Shown here piece by piece: positions 21,401-36,400 of a stretch of 64,000 nucleotides of DNA (its first letter is position 1; each line of letters begins with the position of its first letter). Below the pieces are notes generated by a model. That model had not been told where the DNA came from. It ran no database searches and was given only the letters and a program-made list of their open reading frames with translations. A program made the translations under genes and the position numbers. Source of the stretch: Sycon ciliatum (taxonomy: Eukaryota > Porifera > Calcarea > Leucosolenida > Sycettidae); NCBI RefSeq assembly GCF_964019385.1, contig NC_088645.1:9744266-9808265 (forward strand), read 5' to 3'.

Positions 21401-24400
21401 TATTGCCGAGTACAGTGAAGTGATGGGATTTGTCACTGGGTACAAGGTGAGTGGAAGAGCATGTCAATTTGCAGTACTTGTACATATTTCGGAAGTTACT
21501 TTATCTTGGTGGAATCATCTAGAACGCCCTCAAGAAGAAACCCATAGTGATAATACAAAGAAAACCAGAATGACTAAGATGTTTTTGGAAAGATGTAATT
21601 GAAGACCTGACAGTACAATTTAGAATCTGCCTGGATACTTCCTGCAATTTTATTCTTGATAATATATTATGTTCCTGAAGAGGGTCCAAGTCAAAACTTG
21701 TGAAGATGAAACTTGTCTATCTTTATGCTTCGTTGTTCCGCTGAGAGCGCGTGGTTGTGACGAGTGACGAGTGTGGTGGCCTTACGAAAATAAATCAACC
21801 ACTGCCAATAATGCCTATAGGCGGTAAATATACACAAGCCAAGCCAAAATTGGGGAGAGTATATGCATTTCTAGACATGCTCGCTGGCCTGGAAATCTCT
21901 ATGTGGCAAAGTGCTCTACCTCTCTCACTGCCATCATGGGTTTGCGCCTTGCACATGTCGATGCATGAGTAGAGATATCCAGAATAGCATGTTGGTATAT
22001 AATGAAGCCCTTCAAGTACAGACAATGAAACAACAGTTACTATAGACTCGAATGGAAGATGTGTTGGGTCAAGGCAGTACTTATTACAAACAATCACTTT
22101 GCTCTTCAGCTGAGTCTATAAAATACTTTACCTTAGTGCTTTCTTTGCTCCATCATCCTTGTTCCAAAATTGCGATCAATTTACATTGTTCTGTTCTTAA
22201 TTAAATAATGCATTCGTGATATTGTCTAATCAGTTGGTGCTGTTGGTTGACATTCTAATTATTGTCTAATTATTGTCGCCTAGCCGCCTCTCTAATTAAT
22301 TCGTTGGAAGTAGGATTGTTAAAAATAAATATAAAGTAAGTGGATGTAGATACAACAAGAGAGCTTGAAAGCTTAGGGACCTCGCTATGCTTTTTGCCTG
22401 GGTTATCATACATGTTATTCGAACTGATTGAAACGTTTTTGCAATACAATGATATAATAGCCGTGGTTGGCTATAAAAACCCTGCAATCTCCACGCAAAG
22501 TGGTCATTGGCTACCCCAGCCATGTAACGGAATTGCTTGGAATAAAATAAAATAAATAAAATCGTAAGTTAGAGAAATAACACTAAGAGCAACAGCAGTG
22601 AAATTTACAAGTGTGAATTTGAACAATCAAAGCGAAAAATGAACAAAGGAGAAAGGAAGGAAAGACAACGTGATAACACATAACAGCAGTACATTACACC
22701 TAGAACATTAACGGCCGAGCTTGGCCGCACTAAACACGACACTGTCATTTATTGCTATTATAAAATTGTCGTCTCCGCGTCGGTTATTTGCAATACAATG
22801 ATAAAAAATATAAATCCGCCCGCCATCCCCATTTTTCTGAAAACAGGACGATCATGACATACATGTACATGTATTCCCTGGCTTGGCCCAACATGGGATT
22901 CGAACTCGCACTATCGCCCTGCATGCATTTCCCCGATACTTTTCGCATATACACACTTTCTTCCAAGTTGCTTCACGTGTCTTGCTGATGAATCCTCTAT
23001 ATGAATAAGGACGGTGGCCAGCTGTCTTTTACGAAATTAGAGGCACCATGCCATGCACTGCTCTTTTCTCTCCGAAACTCAACACTTGCAAGCCAGATAT
23101 GAAAGAAAGAAAAAGCATCAGTCCCACCACCGGGACTCGAACCAGGGACCTTGCTATTCGTGAGCAATGCTCTAACCAACTGAGCTACAGTATGACTCTT
23201 ATCCACAGTGATGGTAAATCTTTCCTTCTTCCATTCTTCTTCGAAGAAGGATATATTTACCAACACTGTGGATAGCAGTGGATAAGATTCATACTGTAGC
23301 TCAGTTGGTTAGAGCATTGCTCGAAGAAGAATAGATAGGAGTCATACTGTAGCTCAGTTGGTCGGAGCATTGCGCGCGAATAGCAAAGTCCCTGGTTCGA
23401 GTCCCGGTGGTGGGACTGATGATTTTTTCTTTCTTTCATATCTGGCTTGCAAGTGTTGAGTTTCGGAGAGAAAAGAGCAGTACGTGGCATGTGGCCTCTA
23501 ATTTCCTAATACTTTGAAATTCTCCGTGAAGTTCAAATTGGAAAATGAAATTTGCATTAATTGATTTGCTCACAGTGGACATAGTTTAATGCGCTCCCCA
23601 TGATATCAAGCGAATGGCCGAGGGCCCTCTTGATTGGTGTGAGTTGCCAGTATAATGCAAGCCAGATATGTATTGATCGAAGAAGGATAGATTTCCCATC
23701 ACTGTGGATAAGAGTCATACTGTAGCTCAGTTGGTTAGAGCATTGCTCGCGAATAGCAAGGTCCCTGGTTTGAGTCCCGGTGTTGGGACTGATGATTTTT
23801 TCTTTCTTTCATATCTGGCTTGCAAGTGTTCAGTTTCGGAGAGAAAAGAGCAGTACGTGGCATGTGGCCTCTAATTTCCTAATACTTTGAAATTCTCCGT
23901 GAAGTCCAAATTGGAAATTGCAATTTGCATTTGCTCGCAGTGGACATAGTTTGATGCACTCCCCATGATATCAAGCAAATGGCCGAGGGCCCTCTTGATT
24001 GGTGTGAGTTTCCAGTATGATGCAAGCCAGATATGGATTGATGGAAGAAGGATTATTTACCATCACTGTGGATAAGAGTCATACTGTGGCTCAGTTGGTT
24101 AGAGCATTGTTCGCGAATAACAAGGTCCCTGGTTCGAATCCCGGTGGTGTGGCTGATGATTTTTTTCTTTCTTTCATATCTGGCTTGCAAGTGTTGAGTT
24201 TCGGAGAGAAAAGAGCAGTACGTGGCATCAAGAGTACATTATAGCAATAAAAACTGCTTTATGGCAGTTTTCTAAAAAAGGTTATTGTGTTCTAGTCCAT
24301 GGACCCCGTCTAAAAAGTAAGAATGTAACGAAATGTGATAGCCGAAAATTAAAATTTCACACAAAACCTCACAATAATCACAACACTTGAAATGCTGCTT

Positions 24401-27400
24401 TCAACACTAAACTTGTACTGCACCAACAATTGGCAACATGCATGTCATGCATGCATAGGAAAGAGGATCACGAGGGGAAAAGGTCTTCTACATGTAGCTT
24501 TTCATTCTGTGTGTGATTATTGTGAGGTTTTGTGTGAAATTTTTAATTTTCGGCTATCACATTTCATTAATTTCTTACTTTTTAGACGGGTTCCATGGAC
24601 TAGAACACAATAACTTTTTTTAGAAAACTGCCATAAAGCAGTTTCAATTGCTATAATTTCTTTTGTTTTTTTCTGTCACCAATCAATGGAATGCCCTACA
24701 GTAGAGTCGCGCGCTGAAGAAGTTAGAACGTGGAGCCCAAGAACGTCCAGCTTGAAATTCTAAGAACGCCTCAGCCTAAATCTAAGAACGGCGGTGTTGG
24801 TTTTCTGGCAGCTTATGGGATACATATCATCCAGGACGAATTGTTTCTAAGATTGCTGACAAAATAAGAACATCCCAGTCTAACCCCTTGGAAACAACCT
24901 TCTTGGGCACGCGACTACAGTGTACATGTATATCAATATGTAAATGATGGCCTTCACATCATATCAATACCGTATTATACGCATTGATGTGCAAGCCTTT
25001 TCTTGCAGAAAATGGCACTAGCATGTTCTTCTGCGGGGAAACATGTGAGTAGTGGTGGACCGTGGTGATACTTTTTTTATACGGAGGTCATTCTGTGCAT
25101 ATTGCTGTAGCAGAATTTCATGACTCTGTCATAAAATTGTCTTGCCTTTCAGATATTTCAGATTTCCCCACCCTCGATCAGATTTATTTGAGAAATGTAA
25201 CCAGGTGCTTGTCGCAGATGTTTTTGTTGATTCTGTGTTTATAATGGTTTATAATCATGGGTTTTGGGTGCATCATATTGCACTGAAATCGTAATCCTGT
25301 TGATGTCGATACAACTTTTGGAAGTAGTTCAATGACTTCAAACTGTTAGTCCACGATTTTCTAAAACAACAAAGCAAAGGAGGAACAATAAACATGTATT
25401 AAAATGTAAAAGAATACATTGCTGAGTCGGACACCTCGTTCCAACAACTCCACTGATCCTGAGGATAAAAGGGGCAAGGCTATGGTTGGAGGTATTGAGA
25501 GATGAACAAGACACTCCATAATAATAAAATCTTAACACAACATCTTTTGGTGAGTATGAATGATATCCAGTCGAACCTCTTTAGGACGAACACCAAGGGA
25601 CCGATGGTATTTATTCTGTGAGTTTGTCTTAACCTATTTTATAACCAGCGAATACAATTATTTCTCGAACGGACATACGAATAGATTTCTTCTACAGCAA
25701 AAGATTCTAAGCCACACCAACTCATTGACTCGTCTCATATGAAACAAATGGGTCACAAGAGAGGTTCTGCAAAACGAAAATGCGTACAAACTTTCGCCCT
25801 ACATCATGAAGTGCGAAACTTCGCACGAACTTTCGCAACTTTGGACGCGAAACTTGCAGGGAACGCGAAATGAACTGTCGTAGGAAATTTCGTGAGATCG
25901 GGTCGCGAAAACTACGAAAATGTGCAGAACGCAAAGTTCGTGCAAAAATTCGTACACACTTTCGCAAGGACAGTCGCGAAACTTCGTTCGAATTTTCGTT
26001 TTGCAGAACCTCTCTACTGAACCTTTCTTTAGCAACATGGCGGCAACTGAAACAGCAACAGAGAAAGTACGATACATGTACAGCACATTCTTGCAGGTAC
26101 TACAAACAGATTGCAGATCGTATTTCTTGCTTTGGCGGCACGAAACTTTATTTGGGGCAGTGCAATCTCGGCGGTACTCACAAATAATAAATCAAACAGC
26201 CCAGACTCGAGTAAACAAATCCAATCATACAAGTACTAGATCTTCACGAGACGAGACTGCACCCATTGGCTAGTTTCGTATGAAGCAAACAAGTTTACTG
26301 AACCTCTCCACAATGGAGATTTTCCCTGATATGCGAATTTATTTTGCAAACTCGGTCAATGGGTCCTTGAACCTTTCCCTCCAGATTGGGAACTGCCAAC
26401 GATAGTATGCCACTGACCAGTGCCTTACTTGTAACGTACCAATGTACAATGAATACGAGTATTTCGACAACACATCTAACATTATGTCCTACCGTCAAGA
26501 AGTTGAACTCGCGTTCTTCGCACACTGTAGACAAGGGCAAAGAGATAAAAATGGATCTAAATCCGAATAAAATCAGCACACGTTTCCGTAAATGAAAGGG
26601 TGAGCATAAGCAAATGAATCGAAGGAAACCGGTCAGCTCAGAGATCACCTGTCATCGAGTATTCCGTAAAAGGAGGCCTCGGCAGCGGAAAAGCTAAATT
26701 TAGAAAAGAGATCCTGTCAGCTTTTCCATTATTTATTGCATTCCGCCAACAATCAGCACACTTTTCGTAAATGAAAGAGTCAACACAAGCAAATGAATCA
26801 AAGGGAACTGGTCAACTCACCTGTCATTGAGTAACCGCGAAAGGAGGTCTCAGCAGCGCCGAAACGAAATAAGCCAGGCCAGGAGACGAAATATCCGAAA
26901 CAGCTCAAACAAGAAGCAGTTCCAAAGAAGGAAGTTCCTCACGCATGCACATCCGAACACGGACTGTACTGCAACACAATGCCTGCCGTGCACGTGCACA
27001 GCACGCGGCTACCACTCGTTGGTAGATCTAATACTGAGCACCTTACGTAGAGACTTACGTAGCCTAAGTGAAATACCGAGCACCTTACGTAGAAACATAC
27101 GTAGCATAGCGGTGTCCTTTTTCTTGCCATGTGAACACAATAATGACTAAGATGTTTTTGGAAAGATGTAATTGAAGACCTGACAGTACAATTTAGAATC
27201 TGCCTGGATACTTCCTGCAATTTTATTCTTGATAATATATTATGTTCCTGAAGAGGGTCCAAGTCAAAACTTGTGAAGATGAAACTTGTCTATCTTTATG
27301 CTTCGTTGTTCCGCTGAGAGCGCGTGGTTGTGACGAGTGACGAGTGTGGTGGCCTTACGAAAATAAATCAACCACTGCCAATAATGCCTATAGGCGGTAA

Positions 27401-30400
27401 ATACACACAAGCCAAGCCAAAATTGGGGAGAGAATATGCATTTCTAGACATGCTCTCTGGCCTGGAAATCTCTATGTGGCAAAGTGCTCTACCTCTCTCA
27501 GTACCATCATGGGTTCGCGCCTTGCACATGTTGATGCATGACTAGAGATATCCAGAATAGCATGTTGGTACACAATGAAGACCTTCACGTATAGACAATG
27601 AAACAACAGTTACTATAGACCCGAATGGAAGATGTGTTGGGTCAAGGCAGTACTTATTACAAACAATCACTTTGCTCTTCAGCTGAGTCTATAAAATACT
27701 TTACCTTAGTGCTTTCTTTGCTCCATCATCCTTGTTCCAAAATTGCGATCAATTTCCATTGTTCTGTTCTTAATTAAATAATGCATTCGTGATATTGTCT
27801 AATCAGTTGGTGCTGTTGGTTGACATTCTAATTATTGTCTAATTATTGTCGCCTAGCCGCCTCTCTAATTAATTCGTTGGAAGTAGGATTGTTAAAAATA
27901 AATATAAAGTAAGTGGATGTAGATACAACAAGAGAGCTTGAAAGCTTAGGGACCTCGCTATGCTTTTTGCCTGGGTTATCATACATGTTATTCGAACTGA
28001 TTGAAACGTTTTTGCAATACAATGATATAATAGCCGTGGTTGGCTATAAAAACCCTGCAATCGCCACGCAAAGTGGTCATTGGCTACCCCAGCCATGTAA
28101 TGGAATTGCTTGGAATAAAATAAAATAAATAAAATCCTAAGTTAGAGAAATAACACTAAGAGCAACAGCAGTGAAATTTACAAGTGTGAATTTTAACAAT
28201 CAAAGCGAAAAATGAACAAAGGAGAAAGGAAGGAAAGACAACGTGATAACACATAACAGCAGTACATTACACCTAGAACATTAACGGCCGAGCTTGGCCG
28301 CACTAAACACGACACTGTCATTTATTGCTATTATAAAATTGTCGTCTCCGCGTCGGTTATTTGCAATACAATGATAAAAAATATAAATCCGCCCGCCATC
28401 CCCATTTTTTCTGAAAACAGGACGATCATGACATACATGTACATGTATTCCCTGGCTTGGCCCAACATGGGATTCGAACTCGCACTATCGCCCTGCATGC
28501 ATTCCCCCGATACTTTTCGCATATACACACTTTCTTCCAAGTTGCTTCACGTGTCTTGCTGATGAATCCTCTATATGAATAAGGACGGTGGCCAGCTGTC
28601 TTTTACGAAATTAGAGGCACCATGCCATGCACTGCTCTTTTCTCTCCGAAACTCAACACTTGCAAGCCAGATATGAAAGAAAGAAAAAGCATCAGTCCCA
28701 CCACCGGGACTCGAACCAGGGACCTTGCTATTCGTGAGCAATGCTCTAACCAACTGAGCTACAGTATGACTCTTATCCACAGTGACGGTAAATCTATCCT
28801 TCTTCCATTCTTCTTCGAAGAAGGATATATTTACCAACACTGTGGATAGCAGTGGATAAGATTCATACTGTAGCTCAGTTGGTTAGAGCATTGCTCGAAG
28901 AAGAATAGATAGGAGTCATACTGTAGCTCAGTTGGTCGGAGCATTGCGCGCGAATAGCAAAGTCCCTGGTTCGAGTCCCGGTGGTGGGACTGATGATTTT
29001 TTCTTTCTTTCATATCTGGCTTGCAAGTGTTGAGTTTCGGAGAGAAAAGAGCAGTACGTGGCATGTGGCCTCTAATTTCCTAATACTTTGAAATTCTCCG
29101 TGAAGTTCAAATTGGAAAATGAAATTTGCATTAATTGACTTGCTCACAGTGGACATAGTTTAATGCGCTCCCCATGATATCAAGCAAATGGCCGAGGGCC
29201 CTCTTGATTGGTGTGAGTTGCCAGTATGATGCAAGCCAGATATGGATTGATGGAAGAAGGATAGATTTCCCATCACTGTGGATAAGAGTCATACTGTGGC
29301 TCAGTTTGTTAGAGCATTGTTCGCGAATAGCAAGGTCCCTGGTTCGAATCCCGGTGGTGTGGCTGATGATTTTTTTCTTTCTTTCATATCTGGCTTGCAA
29401 GTGTTGAGTTTCGGAGAGAAAAGAGCAGTACGTGGCATCAAGAGTACATTATAGCAATAAAAACTGCTTTATGGCAGTTTTCTAAAAAAGGTTATTGTGT
29501 TCTAGTCCATGGACCCCGTCTTAAAAATAAGAATTTAACGAAATGTGACACAAAACCTCACAATAATCACAACACTTGAAATGCTGCTTTCAACACTAAA
29601 CTTGTACTGCACCAACAATTGGCAACATGCATGTCATGCATGCATAGGAAAGAGGATCACGAGGGGAAAAGGTCTTCTACATGTAGCTTTTCATTCTGTG
29701 TGTGATTATTGTGAGGTTTTGTGTGAAATTTTTAATTTTCGGCTATCACATTTCATTAATTTCTTACTTTTTAGACGGGTTCCATGGACTAGAACACAAT
29801 AACTTTTTTTAGAAAACTGCCATAAAGCAGTTTCAATTGCTATAATTTCTTTTGTTTTTTTTCTGTCACCAATCAATGGAATGCCCTACAGTAGAGTCGC
29901 GCGCTGAAGAAGTTAGAACGTGGAGCCCAAGAACGTCCAGCTTGAAATTCTAAGAATGCCTCAGCCTAAATCTAAGAACGGCGGTGTTGGTTTTCTGGCA
30001 GCTTATGGGATACATACATGTATCATCCAGGACGAATTGTTTCTAAGATTGCTGACAAAATAAGAACATCCCAGTCTAACCCCTTGGAAACAACCTTCTT
30101 GGGCACGCGACTACAGTGTACATGTATATCAATATGTAAATGATGGCCTTCACATCATATCAATACCGTATTATACGCATTGATGTGCAAGCCTTTTCTT
30201 GCAGAAAATGGCACTAGCATGTTCTTCTGCGGGGAAACATGTGAGTAGTGGTGGACCGTGGTGATACTTTTTTTATACGGAGGTCATTCTGTGCATATTG
30301 CTGTAGCAGAATTTCATGACTCTGTCATAAAATTGTCTTGCCTTTCAGATATTTCAGATTTCCCCACCCTCGATCAGATTTATTTGAGAAATGTAACCAG

Positions 30401-33400
30401 GTGCTTGTCGCAGATGTTTTTGTTGATTCTGTGTTTATAATGGTTTATAATCATGGGTTTTGGGTGCATCATATTGCACTGAAATCGTAATCCTGTTGAT
30501 GTCGATACAACTTTTGGAAGTAGTTCAATGACTTCAAACTGTTAGTCCACGATTTTCTAAAACAACAAAGCAAAGGAGGAACAATAAACATGTATTAAAA
30601 TGTAAAAGAATACATTGCTGAGTCGGACACCTCGTTCCAACAACTCCACTGATCCTGAGGATAAAAGGGGCAAGGCTATGGTTGGAGGTACTGAGAGATG
30701 AACAAGACACTCCATAATAATAAAATCTTAACACAACATCTTTTGGTGAGTATGAATGATATCCAGTCGAACCTCTTTAGGGCGAACACCAAGGGACCGA
30801 TGGTATTTATTCTGTGAGTTTGTCTTAACCTATTTTATAACCAGCGAATACAATTATTTCTCGAACGGACATACGAATAGATTTCTTCTACAGCAAAAGA
30901 TTCTAAGCCACACCAACTCATTGACTCGTCTCATATGAAACAAATGGGTCACAAGAGAGGTTCTGCGAAACGAAAATGCGTACAAACTTTCGCCCTACAT
31001 CATGAAGTGCGAAACTTCGCACGAACTTTCGCAACTTTGAACGCGAAACTTGCAGGGAACGCGAAATGAACTGTCGTAGGAAATTTCGTGAGATCGGGTC
31101 GCGAAAACTACGAAAATGTGCAGAACGCAAAGTTCGTGCAAAAATTCGTACACACTTTCGCAAGGACAGTCGCGAAACTTCGTTCGAATTTTCGTTTTGC
31201 AGAACCTCTCTACTGAACCTTTCTTTAGCAACATGACGGCAACTGAAACAGCAACAGAGAAAGTACGATACATGTACAGCACATTCTTGCAGGTACTACA
31301 AACAGATTGCAGATCGTATTTCTTGCTTTGGCGGCACGAAACTTTATTTGGGGCAGTGCAATCTCGGCGGTACTCACAAATAATAAATCAAACAGCCCAG
31401 ACTCGAGTAAACAAATCCAATCATACAAGTACTAGATCTTCACGAGACGAGACTGCACCCATTGGCTAGTTTCGTATGAAGCAAACAAGTTTACTGAACC
31501 TCTCCACAATGGAGATTTTCCCTGATATGCGAATTTATTTTGCAAACTCGGTCAATGGGTCCTTGAACCTTTCCCTCCAGATTGGGAACTGCCAACGATA
31601 GTATGCCACTGACCAGTGCCTTACTTGTAACGTACCAATGTACAATGAATACGAGTATTTCGACAACACATCTAACATTATGTCCTACCGTCAAGAAGTT
31701 GAACTCGCGTTCTTCGCACACTGTAGACAAGGGCAAAGAGATAAAAATGGATCTAAATCCGAATAAAATCAGCACACGTTTCCGTAAATGAAAGGGTGAG
31801 CATAAGCAAATGAATCGAAGGAAACCGGTCAGCTCAGAGATCACCTGTCATCGAGTATTCCGTAAAAGGAGGCCTCGGCAGCGGAAAAGCTAAATTTAGA
31901 AAAGAGATCCTGTCAGCTTTTCCATTATTTATTGCATTCCGCCAACAATCAGCACACTTTTCGTAAATGAAAGAGTCAACACAAGCAAATGAATCAAAGG
32001 GAACTGGTCAACTCACCTGTCATTGAGTAACCGCGAAAGGAGGTCTCAGCAGCGCCGAAACGAAATAAGCCAGGCCAGGAGACGAAATATCCGAAACAGC
32101 TCAAACAAGAAGCAGTTCCAAAGAAGGAAGTTCCTCACGCATGCACATCCGAACACGGACTGTACTGCAACACAATGCCTGCCGTGCACGTGCACAGCAC
32201 GCGGCTACCACTCGTTGGTAGATCTAATACTGAGCACCTTACGTAGAGACTTACGTAGCCTAAGTGAAATACCGAGCACCTTACGTAGAAACATACGTAG
32301 CATAGCGGTGTCCTTTTTCTTGCCATGTGAACACAATAATAGAAAAGCTGACAGGATCGCTTTTCTAAATAACCCCAAGAGTGTGCAACTCCAGCTATGG
32401 GGTCGGCGACGGCAGAAGTTCACATCACGTGATGAACCCGTACACATTATTTGCACTCTGTGCATGATAGATACTGGGTTGTACGCAGCCCAGCTTTGGG
32501 GTACAACCAGGGAGTCGTAAAATACCGGGAGGCGACACGCCACACATTTCACGATCCGAGGATTGCTGCACTCGACCCGCGAAATTTGATGCGTGATTGA
32601 AACGTCGTCGTCATCTTCTTTTTCTCAATTGTTTTTGCTATGCTTCGAGGCCTATTCTGGATCTCCAGAGCGAAAGCTGGTTGTTTCTGATACGTACCAC
32701 GCATTACCTTAGGTTGAGCCGTGGCTTTTAATTTTTTGGGAAGTTCACTGCTTTGGAGACGACGGAATGTCAAGGTAAGTTATTCACGAAATGTACTCAA
32801 ATTTGAATTGAGTAAGTGCGAATGACACCCTGTTTTCGGAATAGTTCTCCACTAAACACACCATGCCCATGACCCCTTCATGTTGTCCAAGTTCCATTCT
32901 CGGTTTGTGTGAAGTTTCGAGATGAAGATCGATGATGTACTCACCTTTCCATGGAAGGGAAAAAAATAGCATATCAAACAGAATGCAGCATTTGATGCCA
33001 CTATCCTCATTTTTCTGCATTCAAAGTGTTTCACATTATGGTCCATGAACTACACACAATATTTGTCATTTCTTAACTGTTCATAGCTGTTCATACTTGA
33101 AGTAACTGTGTTCTGAACACATTGCCTTCAGGAAACGTAAGGCCGAGTCGCCTGACCGACTGAGCAAAGTTCTCTGCGACGAATGTCACACTATCGGCAA
33201 ATGCACTCAAGGCGAATACCCGTGAATACCCTGTATACTGCTTGATCCACTTATCACAGAAGCATACACACACACGCACGCACACACATACCATGCATAC
33301 GCCCGTCGCAAGAGAAGAACGCAAGTCTGCAAATGCACTGGATGTGCACCCACAGATTTTCTCTTATAGCAACGATAGCGAACAAGATTTGAATGAGACA

Positions 33401-36400
33401 GATCAAGACTTGCACCAGATAACTGTATAATCCACACAACTGGCAAAGCCATGTGAATCGACCACCGATGCACAACACAAACATACACCTTTGGATGCCC
33501 ATTGCTCCGTGCAATGACAGCGTTAGGAGTTGCAGTATTTCCTGTGGCGAGTTAGATCATTGGGCCGACGGAAGTCCCTGCCACAGCCGCAAATGAACAC
33601 TCTAGGCTTTGGCACAGCCGCACACATATACACACACACACACACATACACACACACACACACACACACATACACACACACGCATGCTCGTGCAACATTC
33701 ACATGTCACTGCCTCAGTTGTTTTTAGCTTTGTCATATTGTGTCTTATACAGAGCTTCACTTTGGGAAAAGCTGTTGAGATGCTGGAGAGCACTTGTTGC
33801 CATGCTTGCGAAATGCCAGCACCATTGCATGCCTTCAGCTGGCACACTTCCTGGCGTAGCAGGTTTCCAAAACCTGATGCCTTGTGTAACTGTGTCCTAA
33901 TAACATGCAGGAATGACTCCATCGCATCAGTAACACTCGCCTGTCTCATTGTCAGCAGTTCGCAAATTCCATGGATTATTTCACCTTCCATAGGCCTGTA
34001 CACCGTGGTGGCACTGCCACTCTTACATGGATCTGCACATAGGCAAAGCAAGGGTTGAGGGCGGAGGTTTACATATAATGTCAACAATTTACATACTAGG
34101 TACACACGTAATATTCAGGACATGAATAAAATAATATCCTGTCACAGTTTCAACACTGTCACATGTCATAGTGAACAGACAATGCACCGTGGGCAGACTC
34201 CCATTTTTCGGGTGAGTTTGGGGCGCTTAGTATGCTACAGATTATACATTCGTGTTCACAAGGACAAGACGAGACCAAAAAATGACGAGAGAATCTCACC
34301 AGTAGTCCACAGCTGAACATCTCCACAACTCAGGTCACCAAGTGGATACGTGGCGTCATCTACATCTTCCACGGTGGACTCATCACTTTGGCAGGCATCT
34401 CTGTCAAGCTCCATCATCCTTTACTCCGTCAAGGCACAAACTTAGAATCACCAAATCAACTGCTGACACTCGGACGATTCCTTGGGAGCAGGATTATTTT
34501 TTGGATTTCTCATCAGATGCATTGGGAGATGTTGGGAGATGAGACTGAGGACGAGGTTGCGGTTGTTGGAGACGAGGAATCAGATGGTGATTGTGATCGT
34601 AAGAAGTCTGCCGTTTTTCTTCACTTGTTGTCTCACCCGAAGTGTCTGCAGGTGCATCTGCCGGTGTATGATGATTTTAGTTTTTCTGTTCTTTGTCGTG
34701 CACGGTATGCTAGTCAGTTGAAAGTACTTGAGGCTGTTTGTATTCGTTTGCATAAGCCTGATCTTTGTAAGCAGAAGAAACATGTAGTTGCGTTAAAATT
34801 GTTTTCGTAGGTGTACAGCATGATTGTTGGTCTCACTACACAGTTTTAGCGTTATAATTATTAGTTTCTCACCCGCCGTTGCACTTAGCTCGTACTTCAC
34901 TTCTATTGTCTCACCTTCCCTCATTATTATTATTTTTTTTTACAAGAAGTCGGAGGCGGATAATACTTTAATAACGAAGGTACGTGTTGGGTCGTAAGTA
35001 TCCACGCAAACACACATCCAGTCAAAATAAGGCACTGCGTCGGGAAGGGTTACGCGAAGCCAAGTAAAAATACGGACTGGTGAGGACGCACGTACAACGA
35101 CAACGGAAGTGACAACAACAGTCAATATTCGAAAACGTGGTAGACCGCGAAAACGAACCTCAATATCGAACACCGGACAAGTTGGAGTAAGAAGATCAAT
35201 AGAAATCCGCAATGGAGGAGACGTAGCTGAAAGGACACTGGGCATCGCGCACACAACGGCTAGTGTCAGAAAACGTGGAAGGCCGCGGAAAAGCAAAGAG
35301 ACGGATAGTGGTGATGCCGCGAAGAGGCGAGATGACGGGACATTGGAGGAGACAACACCCAACGGAGCTAAGAATCGCACTTCGTCCATCAAGCAACATC
35401 TGTCAGCCCGTACCAATTGTCGTGAGTTGTACAGTGATAATGTGTTCTCAATAGTGTCACGTGGTAGATGTGCGTTGCATCTGGCTGTGTTAGAAGCTTT
35501 GTATATCCGTAAGTTAGATCCTGAACTTTGCGTATCGAAAGAAAATGTGTTTTCGCTACAATTGTTTGGTGTTACTCCTCGTCGAGGTGTTAACAATGTA
35601 ACTTAATTTGTTCACTATGTTCTTGTCACTATTATTATTTCCTTCGAGTTTTGTGTCGTGCTGAACTTGATAATTTTCCACCTTGTCACGAGTGTTGTTA
35701 TCTCATATTTTTACGCTATATAAGTTTTAGTCTTTCCAACTTGAGCCATTCCCTGTATAATCCTTGATGAGAAGGGACCGAAAACGTTCGGATACTTTGA
35801 CAAGTGCTTTATTTTGACTCTCCTCCTCACTTGCATCGACCTGCGTTGCCTTCACGTCAGTCGTCGTCCTTTCCGATTGTTTCCTTTGTATTTTTATTTT
35901 TACCGTGAATTCATAGGTCCGGTTGTAATCTGCTGTAGATCTCCGTGGTCTGTCATTTGCTGCTTTGTTTTGTGGATTAGTTGTTGTTGTTGTTGGATGT
36001 GAACCTGGGCGACGACTGACGTGAAGGCAACGGCATTCAGGGTTGACGTGGGTGGTGAAGGTGAGACGCAGGACGATGCAAGTGAGGAGGAGAGTCAAAC
36101 CGCGGTGGATGACGGAGCAGGTTCTGATTCCGACAGTGAGGGAGAAGGTGAGCTGAGTGAGGGTGAGAGTGAGTGTGAGGGTGTGCGCGTGAGTCGAGAT
36201 TGTGTGCGTCCGTCTCGTAATAACAAGTCTTCAGTATACAATCATTTGGTTTCTAGTACTGACTGTTGTCGTACTTATTCTGATTCCTGTTTTTCTGTTT
36301 TGTGCCGTGCTCGTCATGGTTATCTTTTGCAATTACAAGTTTTGGAAGCTGTTTGTCAGCGCATTCATAAGCCGAATTTGTGTGTCCAGAAAGATAGTGT

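Larger units (their letters stand above)
13440..21568 (+). repeat. Paralogous segment A (duplicate of 46740-55850)
   Basis: The sequence from about 13440 to the start of the last intron matches 46740-55850 in order, with differences scattered and small indels. It includes non-coding landmarks such as the SINE at 13785, the palindrome at 14993 and the palindrome at 17781. The duplication therefore copied the whole gene with its upstream region and introns. Similarity is highest by eye in the intron between exons 4 and 5 and lower near exon 6. Confidence 0.9.
21569..27141. repeat. Tandem segmental duplication, unit I (5573 bp)
   Basis: The unit starts at AATGACTAAGATGTTTTTGG and is followed directly by unit II, which starts with the same words at 27142. 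Corresponding positions are offset by 5573 up to about 23500 and by about 5196 afterwards, because unit II lacks one ~380-bp SINE-bearing block. The two units differ by only occasional substitutions. Each unit joins intron sequence of the gene family to part of the unclassified element. Confidence 0.93.
27142..32338. repeat. Tandem segmental duplication, unit II (about 5197 bp)
   Basis: This is the second copy of the unit at 21569-27141. It ends where the element continues into its own terminal sequence (GAAAAGCTGACAGGATCGC at 32342), which unit I lacks. Unit I thus breaks off inside the element and joins the start of unit II at an ACACAATAATGACTAAG junction. High identity implies a recent event, or possibly two haplotypes collapsed in tandem by assembly. 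Confidence 0.92.

Noticed and set aside
23285-23420. Functional tRNA genes (A and B boxes perfect)
   Set aside because: The acceptor ends do not pair, the anticodon loop lacks T33 and the copies are embedded in longer repeated units with common flanks. They are SINE heads.
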